DNA from: Acidobacteriota bacterium
GTDB taxonomy: Bacteria; Acidobacteriota; Terriglobia; Versatilivoradales; Versatilivoraceae
Reading direction: 5' to 3'
Length of the DNA stretch: 64,000 nucleotides
Assembly: GCA_028875575.1 (NCBI GenBank)
Contig: JAPPDF010000009.1
Coordinates: 1-64,000, forward strand
The notes below the pieces were generated by a model. It was not told the DNA's origin. It searched no databases and saw nothing but the letters and a program-made list of their open reading frames with translations. The translations under genes and the position numbers were made by a program. Shown here in pieces: positions 45,301 to 53,661 of the stretch (positions are counted from its first letter, which is position 1; each line of letters begins with the position of its first letter).

Positions 45301-46241
45301 TCTAAAGCAAGGGTCTGCAGAGTCGGTCCGTCCACCTCCATTGCTATATAGGGAATGAATTTGAACCGCCGGACCGAGGAGAGGTCGTGGCTACCAAGTC
45401 GAACCAGAAGAGAGTGTTGGACCCGGGCTACCCCGGCTGTGCGAGCCTCTGCCTGTTTCAAGCTGATGGTCGCCGAGGAAAAAGGGCGATCATCGTTCCT
45501 CAATCCCACAATAACTCTTGCCCTGCCTTCTGATCGTACTCTTTCCCTCAAAGAGACAAAGTTGCTGGTTCGTTGAGCTTCAACCAGGGGCTCTCCGGCG
45601 ATGCCGAGTTCCGTGCTCAAGTCCTCGCTGGCGGGTGAGAGAGTGCTGATGCTAACTGTGGCGCCGGCGCAATTGGGATCCTGACTCCGAATCAGAACAC
45701 CGGAACCACGAGGCGTTACCCGCGTAACCAGCGATCCACAGGCACCGCCAACGAAAATCGTCTTGGTGTAATCGTTGTCGGATTCGTTGCTCTCAGCTAC
45801 GGTATCACCGGCATCGGCAACGATTCGAACCGTGTGCGTGCCGATACCCAGGCGCCCGATTGGAAAGTCCTCCCGAAATCGATAAACCTTGGGTTCCAGC
45901 GGTGCCGGAACCTGAAAGCTCTCCCACAATTGACCGTTGACCAACAGGTTGATTTGGAAAGATTCGGTGACGGGAGAATCGCCGCTGTTGATCACGGCGA
46001 AGTCCACAAAAACATTGTCGGAAGCTGTCAGGGAGCTATCGACCCGCGTTCTTTGCCGCCTGGAAACCACGATGCTGTCCGACCAACCCTTTGGTTGAGC
46101 GGGCGTGAGATTGGGCAGCGCGTTTTGGGAACGGTAGGAGTCTTGCGATACTACGAGAAACAGGATTGCTACGAAACCTAACCCTGTCCTTGAAATCGCT
46201 TTACCGCGCATCGGTCTTTCTATGTTTTGCTTGGATGGCAT
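42312..46241 (-). CDS. S8 family (subtilisin-like) serine peptidase with CARDB and repeat domains
   Basis: About 1309 residues. Signal segment near the N-terminus; CARDB-like domain about 80-165; an inhibitor-I9-like propeptide about 240-330; peptidase domain with catalytic Asp360 (ILDTGVD), His414 (FHGTAMAG), Asn518 (ASGNDG) and Ser587 (YSGTSLSVPHVTG). It is followed by a short beta domain (LTAQSNPGFRFARWRGC), a second CARDB-like domain, and two C-terminal copies of an acidobacterial-type surface repeat (FTSELTLTNRG and FTSELTVTNIS). Residue numbers count from a TTG two codons before the chosen ATG 46241. Other candidates are that TTG at 46247, which overlaps the upstream LRR stop, and ATG 46211 directly before the hydrophobic core. 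Confidence 0.9.
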   Translation of the reverse strand: MPSKQNIERPMRGKAISRTGLGFVAILFLVVSQDSYRSQNALPNLTPAQPKGWSDSIVVSRRQRTRVDSSLTASDNVFVDFAVINSGDSPVTESFQINLLVNGQLWESFQVPAPLEPKVYRFREDFPIGRLGIGTHTVRIVADAGDTVAESNESDNDYTKTIFVGGACGSLVTRVTPRGSGVLIRSQDPNCAGATVSISTLSPASEDLSTELGIAGEPLVEAQRTSNFVSLRERVRSEGRARVIVGLRNDDRPFSSATISLKQAEARTAGVARVQHSLLVRLGSHDLSSVRRFKFIPYIAMEVDGPTLQTLALDPEVVSIEEDIVVQVMVDESTALVGAPHAWSQGYTGAGQTVVILDTGVDKSHPFLQGRVVSEACFSGSGEQQESFCPGGAKESTEPGSARPCTLSDCFHGTAMAGVAAGSGIDFAGMAPDAGIIAVQVFSKCGDDCVEASSSDIIAGLERVLELSDDFDIAAVNMSFGGEIFSEECDDEFPATKAALDNLRGVNIAPVAASGNDGSDVSINYPACISSAISVGSVNGIGTATSPDSVSRSSNSYRWLDLLAPGRRITTSIPGGGYNRYSGTSLSVPHVTGAWALLKSKAPDALVEQLLGALKMTGTPVADSRNDLVKPRIQVDAALDAVIPPMAYAAGTQLTLTAQSNPGFRFARWRGCDAPSENRCLVEINANANVTAVFEPLVDDNPDLITNSLVAPPTATIGGEVSISSGIRNQGKTDAGPFRLGFYLSADPTITTEDTWFADCSYESGLPAGKSETCSRSFPIPPRVRPGRYYLGAIVDDLDRVVESSETNNERVADSGPIEVLIPHLSSRSFIPVVLTAPGLNDSFFTSELTLTNRGSVEARLDYTYSAAIGSGSGTASDVLAPGQQKIEPDAIGYLRSLGVPIPEVGDWLGTLGITVTGSSRVRVLVRTTTIVPDGRAGLAYPGIAAQSGFHAPVYLCGLRQNSLDRSNVAFQNMGSTEDGPVTLRTTVFSADASDVTVHVLEDVTLAPGGFHQYSGVLGTTTNGYVKVERVDGTAPFYAYGVINDQANSDGSFVFPVTVGSLEGSLRQTLPVIVETNNFTSELTVTNISGQTRTLHFSFVAEGLTTPDRTARFSLTLEPGQQRIIPDVIDTEMRRKGIEGLRPSKGGLAGALFATLDGGDMNGIVIGARTGTPDGRGGQYGLFYHAVPDGAALTGHAWVDGLQQDTENRSNLALVNTGEVDDSASVFDLDIYDGDTGRLVRTITTRPLRSRYWRQFNSILANHAPATTQGYVRIRKTSGNNPFLAYGVVNDGGAPGHRSGDGAYVPARE

Positions 46242-46243
46242 CC

Positions 46244-49200
46244 TCAAGGATCTGGACCGGTGTCTTCTGGTTCAGGTTCATGGCGGAAACTCTCAGTCGC
46301 ATATTGAATATTGGCGGCCCCGGACTTGGATCCAATTGGCGCTATTGCCAGCTTGAATTGGCTGTCGCTGGGGGCATCCAGGCACATCTGAATGATTGTG
46401 GGTCGGTCGAATTCCCAGGACGTCTTTATTTGGGGGTTCCATTCGATGTCGAGGCTTGTCTGACGACCGACAAACTTGCCCTTTAGATCGAAGGCGTGGA
46501 AACGAAGTGCAGTTCCGGGCGGAGCCACGTGTTCCGGTTGGGAGTTCGCCGAGGCGAGCAGGACATTACGTCCATTTCCGAAAATACCAGTCAATCTGCG
46601 GCACTCACCAGGCCTCAACCAATCTTTAGCGGACTGGCCGGGCATCGAAAACAACTCCTCGAATCCTTCTTCAATCCCATCATCGATCAAATAACGCGCC
46701 TGAACCTGCAACGAGTCGGCGCCGCAAGGGGACCGGGCGAACACATACAGGGCGCCGACTGCCAACTCCTCAGCATCGGGAGCCCCAAGGGTCAGGATCT
46801 CGGCTCCTCCCTTGGGCACTGTGACTTGAATGAGGTTTTTTTCATGGAATCGGCCGTTGAAGGTGACCGCAGGAGCAGAAGGGATTCCTGCGTGAAACAG
46901 CAACCCTATCTCGCAGTCGACGGGCTGCGGATCCATATTGGTGATGACGACTTCGGTTTCGGCCGGATTCTCACCCATAGGACCGGCGAAAACACCGGGC
47001 AGGATGGATACGGTGGAGCAGGGTGCTCCGCCCCATAGAGAAAGACAGTAGGGCGTTTGCTGCTGCGAATCGGAGCCTGGGACGGTAACGGTGTGGTTGA
47101 CACCGTCAGGCGGACGCAATACCAGTGTGTCGGTTTCCAGGTAAGGAGCGTCCTCACCTTTGCCGTCGGACCGGCGCAGTCCGATCTTGGAGAGCGCATC
47201 CAGGGACAGCGTCACGTTACTCTCGGATCGGGAATCGGCATCGTTGATCAGGCGGAACGAGATTTCCTGGTGGGTTTCTCCAGCCCGGAACATCACCCCG
47301 CTTTCCGGTGCAGGAGAGAGTCCTCTCAAGCTGGCCGACGGCGCATTTACTCCCACCGAGTAGGGAACCCGCACCGCAACCGGCAGGGTCCGACTCAAGA
47401 CCAGGGGCACTTTGACGTCGGAACCTGGGGAAACTGTCTGCGCCGTCGAAGCGAATCCAAGAGAGGCTGTGAAACCGCGATCAATCAACAAACTGCTGAG
47501 AGTAGCGAGTGAGTCGTCGAAGACACCGGCGGGTAAAACAGTTAAACGGTTGCCAACTAACCACAGCGTGCCCAGGGATCTGAGCCCGCTAAAGATCCCA
47601 CCGGGCAGTGAGGTTAGTGAGTTTTCGTGAAGAAGCAGTGATTCCAGCTTATTGACATCCTGGAAGATTCCCTCGGGCAAGGTTCTTAGTAGGTTGTGGT
47701 CCAGCCATAGATCCTGCACGTTGCTTAGTCCGTCGAAAATCCCTTCGGGAATTGAGATCAGGGAGTTCTCGGAAATAATAAGACTCCGCAGATTTGTCAG
47801 GCCCGAAAAGATCCCGGCCGGCAATTCTCTCAAGAAGTTTCCGCCCATCCAGAGGCTGTCGATCTTGGTCAGGCCACGAAAGACACCTTCAGGCAGTTCC
47901 CTGAGTAAGTTGCCGGAGATAAAGAGGTCGTCCAAGCTTGTCAGTCCCTGGAAAATTCCCTCCGGCAAAGTAGTCAGTGTGTTGTCGGTCAACCCCAACG
48001 TTTCCAGGTTGGTCAGCCCTTGGAAAACGTCCACCGGCAAGGTGGGAAGGAAGGTGAAGTTGAGAGAAATTTCCTTGAGATTGGTGAGGCCCTGAAATAC
48101 CCGATCAGGCAGTGTTTCGAAGGAGTTCGTGTTAATCCACAGCGTTTCCAGGTTGGTGAGGCCGTCAAATGCGTCCTCGCGCAGGGTGGTCAGATAGTTG
48201 CCGCGCAAGTCCAACCACTTGAGGTTTTTCAGTCCAGCAAATATTCCCTCGGGTAGAGTGTGCAACGCGTTTCCCGGAATCTCCAGGCGTTCCAGCTTCC
48301 CTAAGCCCGCAAATATTTCCGCGGGAAGGATAGTCAGGTGGTTCTCCCACAAACTCAAGTCGGTCAGGGAATTCAGTCCGCTGAAGTCATCGGGCTGAAG
48401 GGTACTGATGCCGGCCTCGCGAAGATTCAGCGTCGTCACTCTGGACAGTTGTTCCCGCGTAACGTTAGAACATGCCGTTTCCCCACTGAGTGTTACCAAT
48501 GTATCCCTGACTTGGGGAGTGCGATCACAGATTCCGCCCAGGTCGGAGTCTGGAAAACCATTGAATATCGAGACAACCTGAGTGGCAGCCTCCGGAATAG
48601 GCGTCACCAAAGACTCACTCTTCAAGAATGGAGCGTCCGGTCCAGTTCCATCCGCCCGACGCAGGCCAATTTCGGAGGCTTGGCCCAAGGTCAACACAAC
48701 AGTCTTGCCCAGCAGGTCTGCGGCTTCGGGAAGCGTGAAGGTAATGTCCTTGCGGGTTTCCCCCGCAAGAAACAGCACTCCTTCCTCAGGAGTTGGCGAC
48801 AATCCAATTGGGTTATCAGCAGTAGCGCTACCGCCAACCGTGTAAGGCACGCGCACGGCTACAGGCAGGACGCGGTGCAGCGTCACCGTAGCTTTAACGG
48901 TTTGCCCCGGGGCTGCCCTTTGCGTATCCGGGGCGAAGGTCAACCTGGCCTTCAAGTAGGAACGCACTTCGAGTCCTTCGTTGTCGGGATTGCTTCCCAA
49001 GGTAGCGAGTGCATCGTCGAAGATACCTGGGGGGAAGACGGTGAGATTGCCGTTGCGGTCAAGATTCAGCTCTTGCAAGTTGTTCAGTCCGTCGAAGATC
49101 CCTTCGGGAAGTTGCCTGAGCAGGGTTGTATCCAACATAAGCCGTTGCAGGTTACCGGTCTCCTCGAAGACTGATTGCGGTAGAGCCTTCAGGGGATTCC

Positions 49201-49741
49201 AATTGAGTTGCAAGTCGATCAGGCTGTTTAATCCCTTAAGTATTTCCTCCGGCAGTTCTCGCAATCGATTTACCCTAAGGTTCAACTGTTGCAAGTTTCG
49301 GAGGCCGCTGAAGACCCCTTCCGGCAAGCTTCTGAGCTCGTTCCAATCGAGTTGCAGATCAACCAGGCTGTCCAATCCAGCAAAAGCATCTTCGGGTAGT
49401 TCTCTCAGGGAGTTTGAAGTTAAGACGAGCTGTTCGAGGTTGACCAGACCACGGAAGTCATGGCTTTGAATGGATTCAATCCTGCTTTCTCTCACGTTCA
49501 AAGTCGTCACACCAGCCAGATGTGCCACTGCAACCTCGGAACAGTCCGATACCCCGGTGACCTCCACGAGCTTGTCCCGCACCTGGGGCGTCCGGTCGCA
49601 GACGCCTTGGGCAGACAGGTCGCCAGGTGAAGTTGCCAGAAGACAGGCGATCCAGCAAAGGACGAGACAACCGTTATCGGATCGGGTTGTCCCTTTGGGA
49701 CGGAAAATCGTCCGATTCCATTCCGTCATCGTGCTGGTCAT
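46244..49741 (-). CDS. Secreted leucine-rich repeat protein
   Basis: 1165 residues. N-terminal hydrophobic segment (CLVLCWIACLLATSPG), then two LRR blocks, each introduced by CDRTPQVRDxLV and a Cys-containing cap. The first block has 7 repeats and the second 13, all 24 residues long (LTNLETLGLTDNTLTTLPEGIF type). Calx-beta-like or Ig-like domains lie after each block, and a Cys-containing C-terminal domain follows. The 24-residue LPxGIFxGLxxLxxL pattern is close to extracellular animal LRRs such as lamprey VLRs. Co-directional with the S8 peptidase. Probable cell-surface binding protein; function unknown. Confidence 0.88.
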   Translation of the reverse strand: MTSTMTEWNRTIFRPKGTTRSDNGCLVLCWIACLLATSPGDLSAQGVCDRTPQVRDKLVEVTGVSDCSEVAVAHLAGVTTLNVRESRIESIQSHDFRGLVNLEQLVLTSNSLRELPEDAFAGLDSLVDLQLDWNELRSLPEGVFSGLRNLQQLNLRVNRLRELPEEILKGLNSLIDLQLNWNPLKALPQSVFEETGNLQRLMLDTTLLRQLPEGIFDGLNNLQELNLDRNGNLTVFPPGIFDDALATLGSNPDNEGLEVRSYLKARLTFAPDTQRAAPGQTVKATVTLHRVLPVAVRVPYTVGGSATADNPIGLSPTPEEGVLFLAGETRKDITFTLPEAADLLGKTVVLTLGQASEIGLRRADGTGPDAPFLKSESLVTPIPEAATQVVSIFNGFPDSDLGGICDRTPQVRDTLVTLSGETACSNVTREQLSRVTTLNLREAGISTLQPDDFSGLNSLTDLSLWENHLTILPAEIFAGLGKLERLEIPGNALHTLPEGIFAGLKNLKWLDLRGNYLTTLREDAFDGLTNLETLWINTNSFETLPDRVFQGLTNLKEISLNFTFLPTLPVDVFQGLTNLETLGLTDNTLTTLPEGIFQGLTSLDDLFISGNLLRELPEGVFRGLTKIDSLWMGGNFLRELPAGIFSGLTNLRSLIISENSLISIPEGIFDGLSNVQDLWLDHNLLRTLPEGIFQDVNKLESLLLHENSLTSLPGGIFSGLRSLGTLWLVGNRLTVLPAGVFDDSLATLSSLLIDRGFTASLGFASTAQTVSPGSDVKVPLVLSRTLPVAVRVPYSVGVNAPSASLRGLSPAPESGVMFRAGETHQEISFRLINDADSRSESNVTLSLDALSKIGLRRSDGKGEDAPYLETDTLVLRPPDGVNHTVTVPGSDSQQQTPYCLSLWGGAPCSTVSILPGVFAGPMGENPAETEVVITNMDPQPVDCEIGLLFHAGIPSAPAVTFNGRFHEKNLIQVTVPKGGAEILTLGAPDAEELAVGALYVFARSPCGADSLQVQARYLIDDGIEEGFEELFSMPGQSAKDWLRPGECRRLTGIFGNGRNVLLASANSQPEHVAPPGTALRFHAFDLKGKFVGRQTSLDIEWNPQIKTSWEFDRPTIIQMCLDAPSDSQFKLAIAPIGSKSGAANIQYATESFRHEPEPEDTGPDP

Positions 49742-50408
49742 GTGCGAGAGGATGGTTCTGGATGATTCGCTGTTGACGCGGGAAGAAAGGCGAGACCACT
49801 GTTAGCGGTAAGCATACCCTAGATTCAGCTTCGTTCCACGGCGCAAACGGTGCATTTCTGTTCACTTCGGTTTGAATGGACAGGAGGCCGGCCATCCGCC
49901 TCGAAGCACTTGGCCACTGCCATTGGCCGCCCCAACATTCGCGGATATCCCGAGCCGGTACCCTCAGGTGAGGCGCCCGGGCTGATTGTCCCACCCAACC
50001 CTGAGACAACTCTTTGACGTGTTCTATGGATAATTACGTCTTTATATCTAAATATATAGTTTTTAACATGTTGGTCGAGGGTTCCTTCACGGTGGTTCGA
50101 GCAGTGCCGCGGCAGCCCTGCAGCACCGGTGCCGTACCTTGCGAAAAGCGAGGCAACTTATGGGGAACGCGTCACCAATGACGCAAGCTGCCTACGAATC
50201 CGCTTGGCGCGGGATTGCGCCGGGGGCTGTGGTTTCCAATCAGCAAGTACCGATCCCAAGGCTTCGAGTTCAACGTGGCCAAGACGCCTGCGCGGGATTG
50301 AGGCAGGATGAGTCCAGTTGCGGTTGCGGCGGGGGAACTGGCCTTGGGTTCGACAAGCTCCAACTTTGAGAAAATGACTTTTTGAGATAGCCGCTACAGT
50401 CGGATGGT
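49742..50408. other. Intergenic region with an AT-rich island
   Basis: About 670 bases without a supported gene. At 50010-50070 there is a strikingly AT-rich stretch (ATATCTAAATATATAGTTTT) in otherwise GC-rich DNA, with TTGACG at 50014. It might hold promoters or a remnant of a mobile element. A small frame at 50139-50369 is not supported. Confidence 0.4.
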
Positions 50409-51839
50409 TCAACCGGCGCCGGTTGAACAGATCGGCGGCCGGCGCTTCCAGAAGCCGGTGGCCTGCTCGTAGGCGTGAGCCAGTTGCAGCACCCCCAGAT
50501 CGTCCTGGTGGCGGCCCACGATCTGGATACCCACCGGGAGCCCCTCCGGGGTGAAGCCGGCCGGCACCGAGATGGCCGGCAGGCCCAGCACCGAGATGGT
50601 CCAGCAGGACCGCATCCAGTCGATATAGGTCTTCATCCTGACGCCGTTGATCTCCTCCACGTAGGGCTGCCTGACGTCGAATGGGGGGACCTGGTTGACG
50701 GGACAGACCAGGAACTCACGGGTCTCCATGAATTCCCGGACCCGATGGTAGAGTTGGGTCCTCCGGAGCTCGGCCCTGGAGAGATCGATTCCGCTCAGCT
50801 TCCTGGCGGCCTCGATCTCCTCCTTCAGGGTGTCCTTGAGTTGAGATTGCTGCTCGAGGTTCAGGGCCGATAGCGTCAGCTCGAAGCGCCAGGCCCGCCA
50901 GGCCCGGAACACGGCCTCGGCCTCCTTGAGGTCGGGCGTGGCTTCCTCGACCCGGCATCCCAGGGATTCGAAGATCTGCCGCTGGCCTTCCAGGATCTGC
51001 GTGACCCTCGGATCGACCGGCAGCCCGCCCAGGGTGGGACTCCAGGCAATGCGGCACTCCCGGAAATCGCGCCCGAGGGGGGCGGCGAAGCGGCTGCCCG
51101 GTTCGGCGATGGAGATGGGCGAGCGCCGGTCGGGACCCGCGATGGCGCTGAGCATTAGGGCGGTGTCCCGGACGGTCCGGGCCATGGGGCCTTGAACGCC
51201 GATGGTGTACCAGCCCACCTGGCTGGGCCATATCGGAACCCGGCCCGGCGACGGACGCAGTCCCACCACGTTGCAGAAGTTGGCCGGGTTGCGGAGCGAT
51301 CCGCCGGTGTCGCTCCCGTCGGCCAGGGGTTGCATGCCGCAGGCCAGGGCCACCGCGGCGCCGCCGCTGCTGCCGCCGCATGTTTTTGAGGTGTCGTAGG
51401 GGTTGCGGGTCTCCCCGAAGACCGGGTTGAAGGTCTGGGATCCGGCACCGAATTCGGGGGTATTGGTCTTGCCGATGGTGACGGCCCCGGCCTGTTTGAG
51501 GCGTTCCACGATGAGCGCGTCCCGGGTGGGTACGAAATCCCTGCAGGCCAGAGTGCCGAAGGTGGTGCGGATCCCCCGGGTCCACACCAGGTCCTTGTGG
51601 GCGATGGGAAGGCCGTGGAGGGGACCGACTTCATTCCCGGCCGCCAGAGTCCGGTCGGCGGCGCGTGCCTGTTCCCTGGCCCGGTCCGCCACCAGGGTCA
51701 CGATGGCGTTGACCTTGGGATTGAGTCGGTCGATCTGGTCGAGATGGACCTCCAGCACCTCGCCGGAGGATACTTTCCGGGCCCGGATAAGGCGGCTCAG
51801 CTCGGTCGCGGTCAGGAAACAGATTTCTCTATCGGGCAT
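50409..51839 (-). CDS. Amidase signature family protein
   Basis: 476 residues, Ser-Ser-Lys amidase. Catalytic Lys82 (AHKD), cis-Ser157 in GGSSGG and the nucleophile Ser181 in SDTGGS; the spacing of 24 residues between the two Ser matches the family. Probably hydrolyses a small aliphatic, aromatic or peptide-like amide in the cytoplasm; the substrate is unknown. The ATG follows AAGGAAG. It is followed at 75 bases by the RraA-type gene, together with two DapA-like genes on the same strand. Confidence 0.94.
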   Translation of the reverse strand: MPDREICFLTATELSRLIRARKVSSGEVLEVHLDQIDRLNPKVNAIVTLVADRAREQARAADRTLAAGNEVGPLHGLPIAHKDLVWTRGIRTTFGTLACRDFVPTRDALIVERLKQAGAVTIGKTNTPEFGAGSQTFNPVFGETRNPYDTSKTCGGSSGGAAVALACGMQPLADGSDTGGSLRNPANFCNVVGLRPSPGRVPIWPSQVGWYTIGVQGPMARTVRDTALMLSAIAGPDRRSPISIAEPGSRFAAPLGRDFRECRIAWSPTLGGLPVDPRVTQILEGQRQIFESLGCRVEEATPDLKEAEAVFRAWRAWRFELTLSALNLEQQSQLKDTLKEEIEAARKLSGIDLSRAELRRTQLYHRVREFMETREFLVCPVNQVPPFDVRQPYVEEINGVRMKTYIDWMRSCWTISVLGLPAISVPAGFTPEGLPVGIQIVGRHQDDLGVLQLAHAYEQATGFWKRRPPICSTGAG

Positions 51840-51914
51840 CGAAACACTTCCTTGGAGCCATAGTGATGGTGAGAGCCGGGGATTGCCACGGAAACGTCCG
51901 GGCTTCAGGGCTTC

Positions 51915-52577
51915 TCAAGGCATCGGGCCTGCACGGCGAAGGACCTCCTGGTAGTCGGCCCCGTCGCTCGAGGCCTGGTGGGCTCGCTGCTCCCACTCCT
52001 TGATGGCTTCGGCCTTGGCGATCACCGCTTCCAGTTCGTCGGGCCGGATGACGATCACGCCGTCGTTGTCGGCGGCGATGATGTCCTCCTGGTGAATGGT
52101 GCGCCCTCCGACCTGAACCGGCCGGCCAGCAGCGGCCACCCTGGATTTGCCCACGATGTAGCCGGGTGCCACCGTCCGCGACCAGGCCGGGAACTCCATC
52201 CGGGCCAGATCGGGCGTGTCCCGAACCGCTCCCTCGATCAAGGCCCCGGCGAAGCCGTGTCTTCTCGCCAGGGTGGCGGCCCCTTCTCCGAAGATGCCGT
52301 GACCGTGCAGCTCCCGGGGGATCTGAATGACGATGATGGAGCCCGGACAGCTCTGGGCCTGGTAGGCATCCAGCAGCGGGGTCAGGTCGGCCGCGGCCTC
52401 GTCTTCGACCGTCTCCAGCTCCGCGGTGACGGCCGTCCCGAACATGGCGGTGAAGGGGACCACCGGACGGATGCCGGGGTCGAGGTGGCTCTCGGGAAGC
52501 TTCAGCCGGACTCGGGCGTCCGCCAGAAGGGCCGTAGAGAGGTTTGCCAGGCGCTGGCTCTGTTCCGGGCTGAGCAT
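51915..52577 (-). CDS. RraA family protein
   Basis: 220 residues. The segment FGEGAATLARRHGFAGALIEGAVRD is the RraA/HMG-aldolase signature, with the phosphate/pyruvate-binding loop GEGAATLA and Arg-Asp at the end of the following strand. Family members are either 4-hydroxy-4-methyl-2-oxoglutarate/oxaloacetate aldolases or RNase E inhibitors. Beside an amidase and DapA-like genes an aldolase or decarboxylase role is more likely (inference). GGAGACACC precedes the ATG. Confidence 0.9.
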   Translation of the reverse strand: MLSPEQSQRLANLSTALLADARVRLKLPESHLDPGIRPVVPFTAMFGTAVTAELETVEDEAAADLTPLLDAYQAQSCPGSIIVIQIPRELHGHGIFGEGAATLARRHGFAGALIEGAVRDTPDLARMEFPAWSRTVAPGYIVGKSRVAAAGRPVQVGGRTIHQEDIIAADNDGVIVIRPDELEAVIAKAEAIKEWEQRAHQASSDGADYQEVLRRAGPMP

Positions 52578-52641
52578 GGTGTCTCCTTGTGTGTCGGACC
52601 GCGGTGGGGTCCGGTTTGGAACGCTTCCCGCGGGGCGTTCC

Positions 52642-53661
52642 TCAGGTCTCCGCGTGGCGTCGGACGACGGCCTCGATCCGGGGGCGGTCCTCGGCCGCCA
52701 CCTGGCCCATGGGCGGCCGGGTGGGACCCCCGGCTCTTCCCATGGTCTCCAGGGCCACCTTGATGCCGGCGGCGCTGTAGCCGGGCCGCAGGCTGCGCAC
52801 GGCGGCCATGGGAGCGATCCGTTGCTCCAGGATCCGGTTCATCTCCGCCAGGTTGCCGGCCGTGCCGTTTTCCCAGAAGGCTCGGCAGGCCGCGGGGGCC
52901 AGGCAGGCCACCGCGGCCGTGTAGGCGCGGGCTCCGGAGGGAAGGGCCTTGACAGCGTGGCCTTCTCCGCGGGCGATCCACAGGAACCGGTCGGGGATCA
53001 GGCTTCCCAGCGAATGGCCCACCTCAACGCCGCCGCTGGAGTCCTGAAAGCCGATCACGTTGGGCAGCCTGGCAAGATCGCCGATGACCTGCGGCCAGTA
53101 GTCTTCAACCGGCACGGCGTAACCGTGCCACATGTTGACGAAGACTCCCATGCGGACGGTTGTGGCCACCCGGTGCATGTACTGGTAGACGCCCCTGGCG
53201 GTCGGACTGCCGTAAGGGGGGGCGAACAGCATGAGAGCGTCCACGCCCGCCCGCTCCGCATTGCGCGCCATCTCAAGGGTCAGTTGATAGCCACCCGCCA
53301 CACCCTGGATGACCGGCATTTTCCCCCGGGCCCCCTCCACCGCCGCCCGCCCGGCGGCCTGGTGCTCCTCCAGGTCCAGCGAGAAGAGCTCCCCCAGGTT
53401 GCAGGTCACCACGATGGCCATGTCGCGGGCATGCCGCTCGGCGTGGTAGGCGACGTTGCTGCGGAGACCCTCGACGTCCAGCGCTCCGTCGGGCAGGAAG
53501 GGGGTAGTCAGAAAGTTGTGCACCCCCCGGCAGGCCCGGGTGAGCTCCTCCATGGAGCGTCCGGGTCCGGGGCTTAGGGAACACCCTGCCGACGTGGCCA
53601 GAGTACCCCCTGCCACCAAGCCCACCGTTTTCAGGAACCGGCGTCGCTTGTTTCCCGTCAT
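52642..53661 (-). CDS. Exported DapA-family protein lacking the Schiff-base lysine
   Basis: 339 residues. The N-terminus combines a Tat motif (KRRRFLKTVGLVAGG) and a lipobox (TSAGC, Cys27), so it is predicted to be a Tat-exported lipoprotein. From about residue 45 it is a DapA/NanA-like TIM barrel: HNFLTTPFLPDG, CNLGELFSLDLEEH, and NVIGFQDSSGG. In the last, the Schiff-base Lys of the family is Gln206. The YNxP Tyr position reads FVNMWHG and has also changed. It therefore cannot use the class I aldolase mechanism and may be a binding protein. The ATG overlaps the stop of the upstream paralogue by 4 bases. Confidence 0.85.
   Translation of the reverse strand: MTGNKRRRFLKTVGLVAGGTLATSAGCSLSPGPGRSMEELTRACRGVHNFLTTPFLPDGALDVEGLRSNVAYHAERHARDMAIVVTCNLGELFSLDLEEHQAAGRAAVEGARGKMPVIQGVAGGYQLTLEMARNAERAGVDALMLFAPPYGSPTARGVYQYMHRVATTVRMGVFVNMWHGYAVPVEDYWPQVIGDLARLPNVIGFQDSSGGVEVGHSLGSLIPDRFLWIARGEGHAVKALPSGARAYTAAVACLAPAACRAFWENGTAGNLAEMNRILEQRIAPMAAVRSLRPGYSAAGIKVALETMGRAGGPTRPPMGQVAAEDRPRIEAVVRRHAET

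Noticed and set aside
50139-50369. Small frame with MTQAAYESAW, at first reminiscent of a tyrosine-recombinase C-terminus
   Set aside because: The similarity is limited to about ten residues, no catalytic RHxxR or Tyr is present, and the rest of the translation looks random. At most a remnant.
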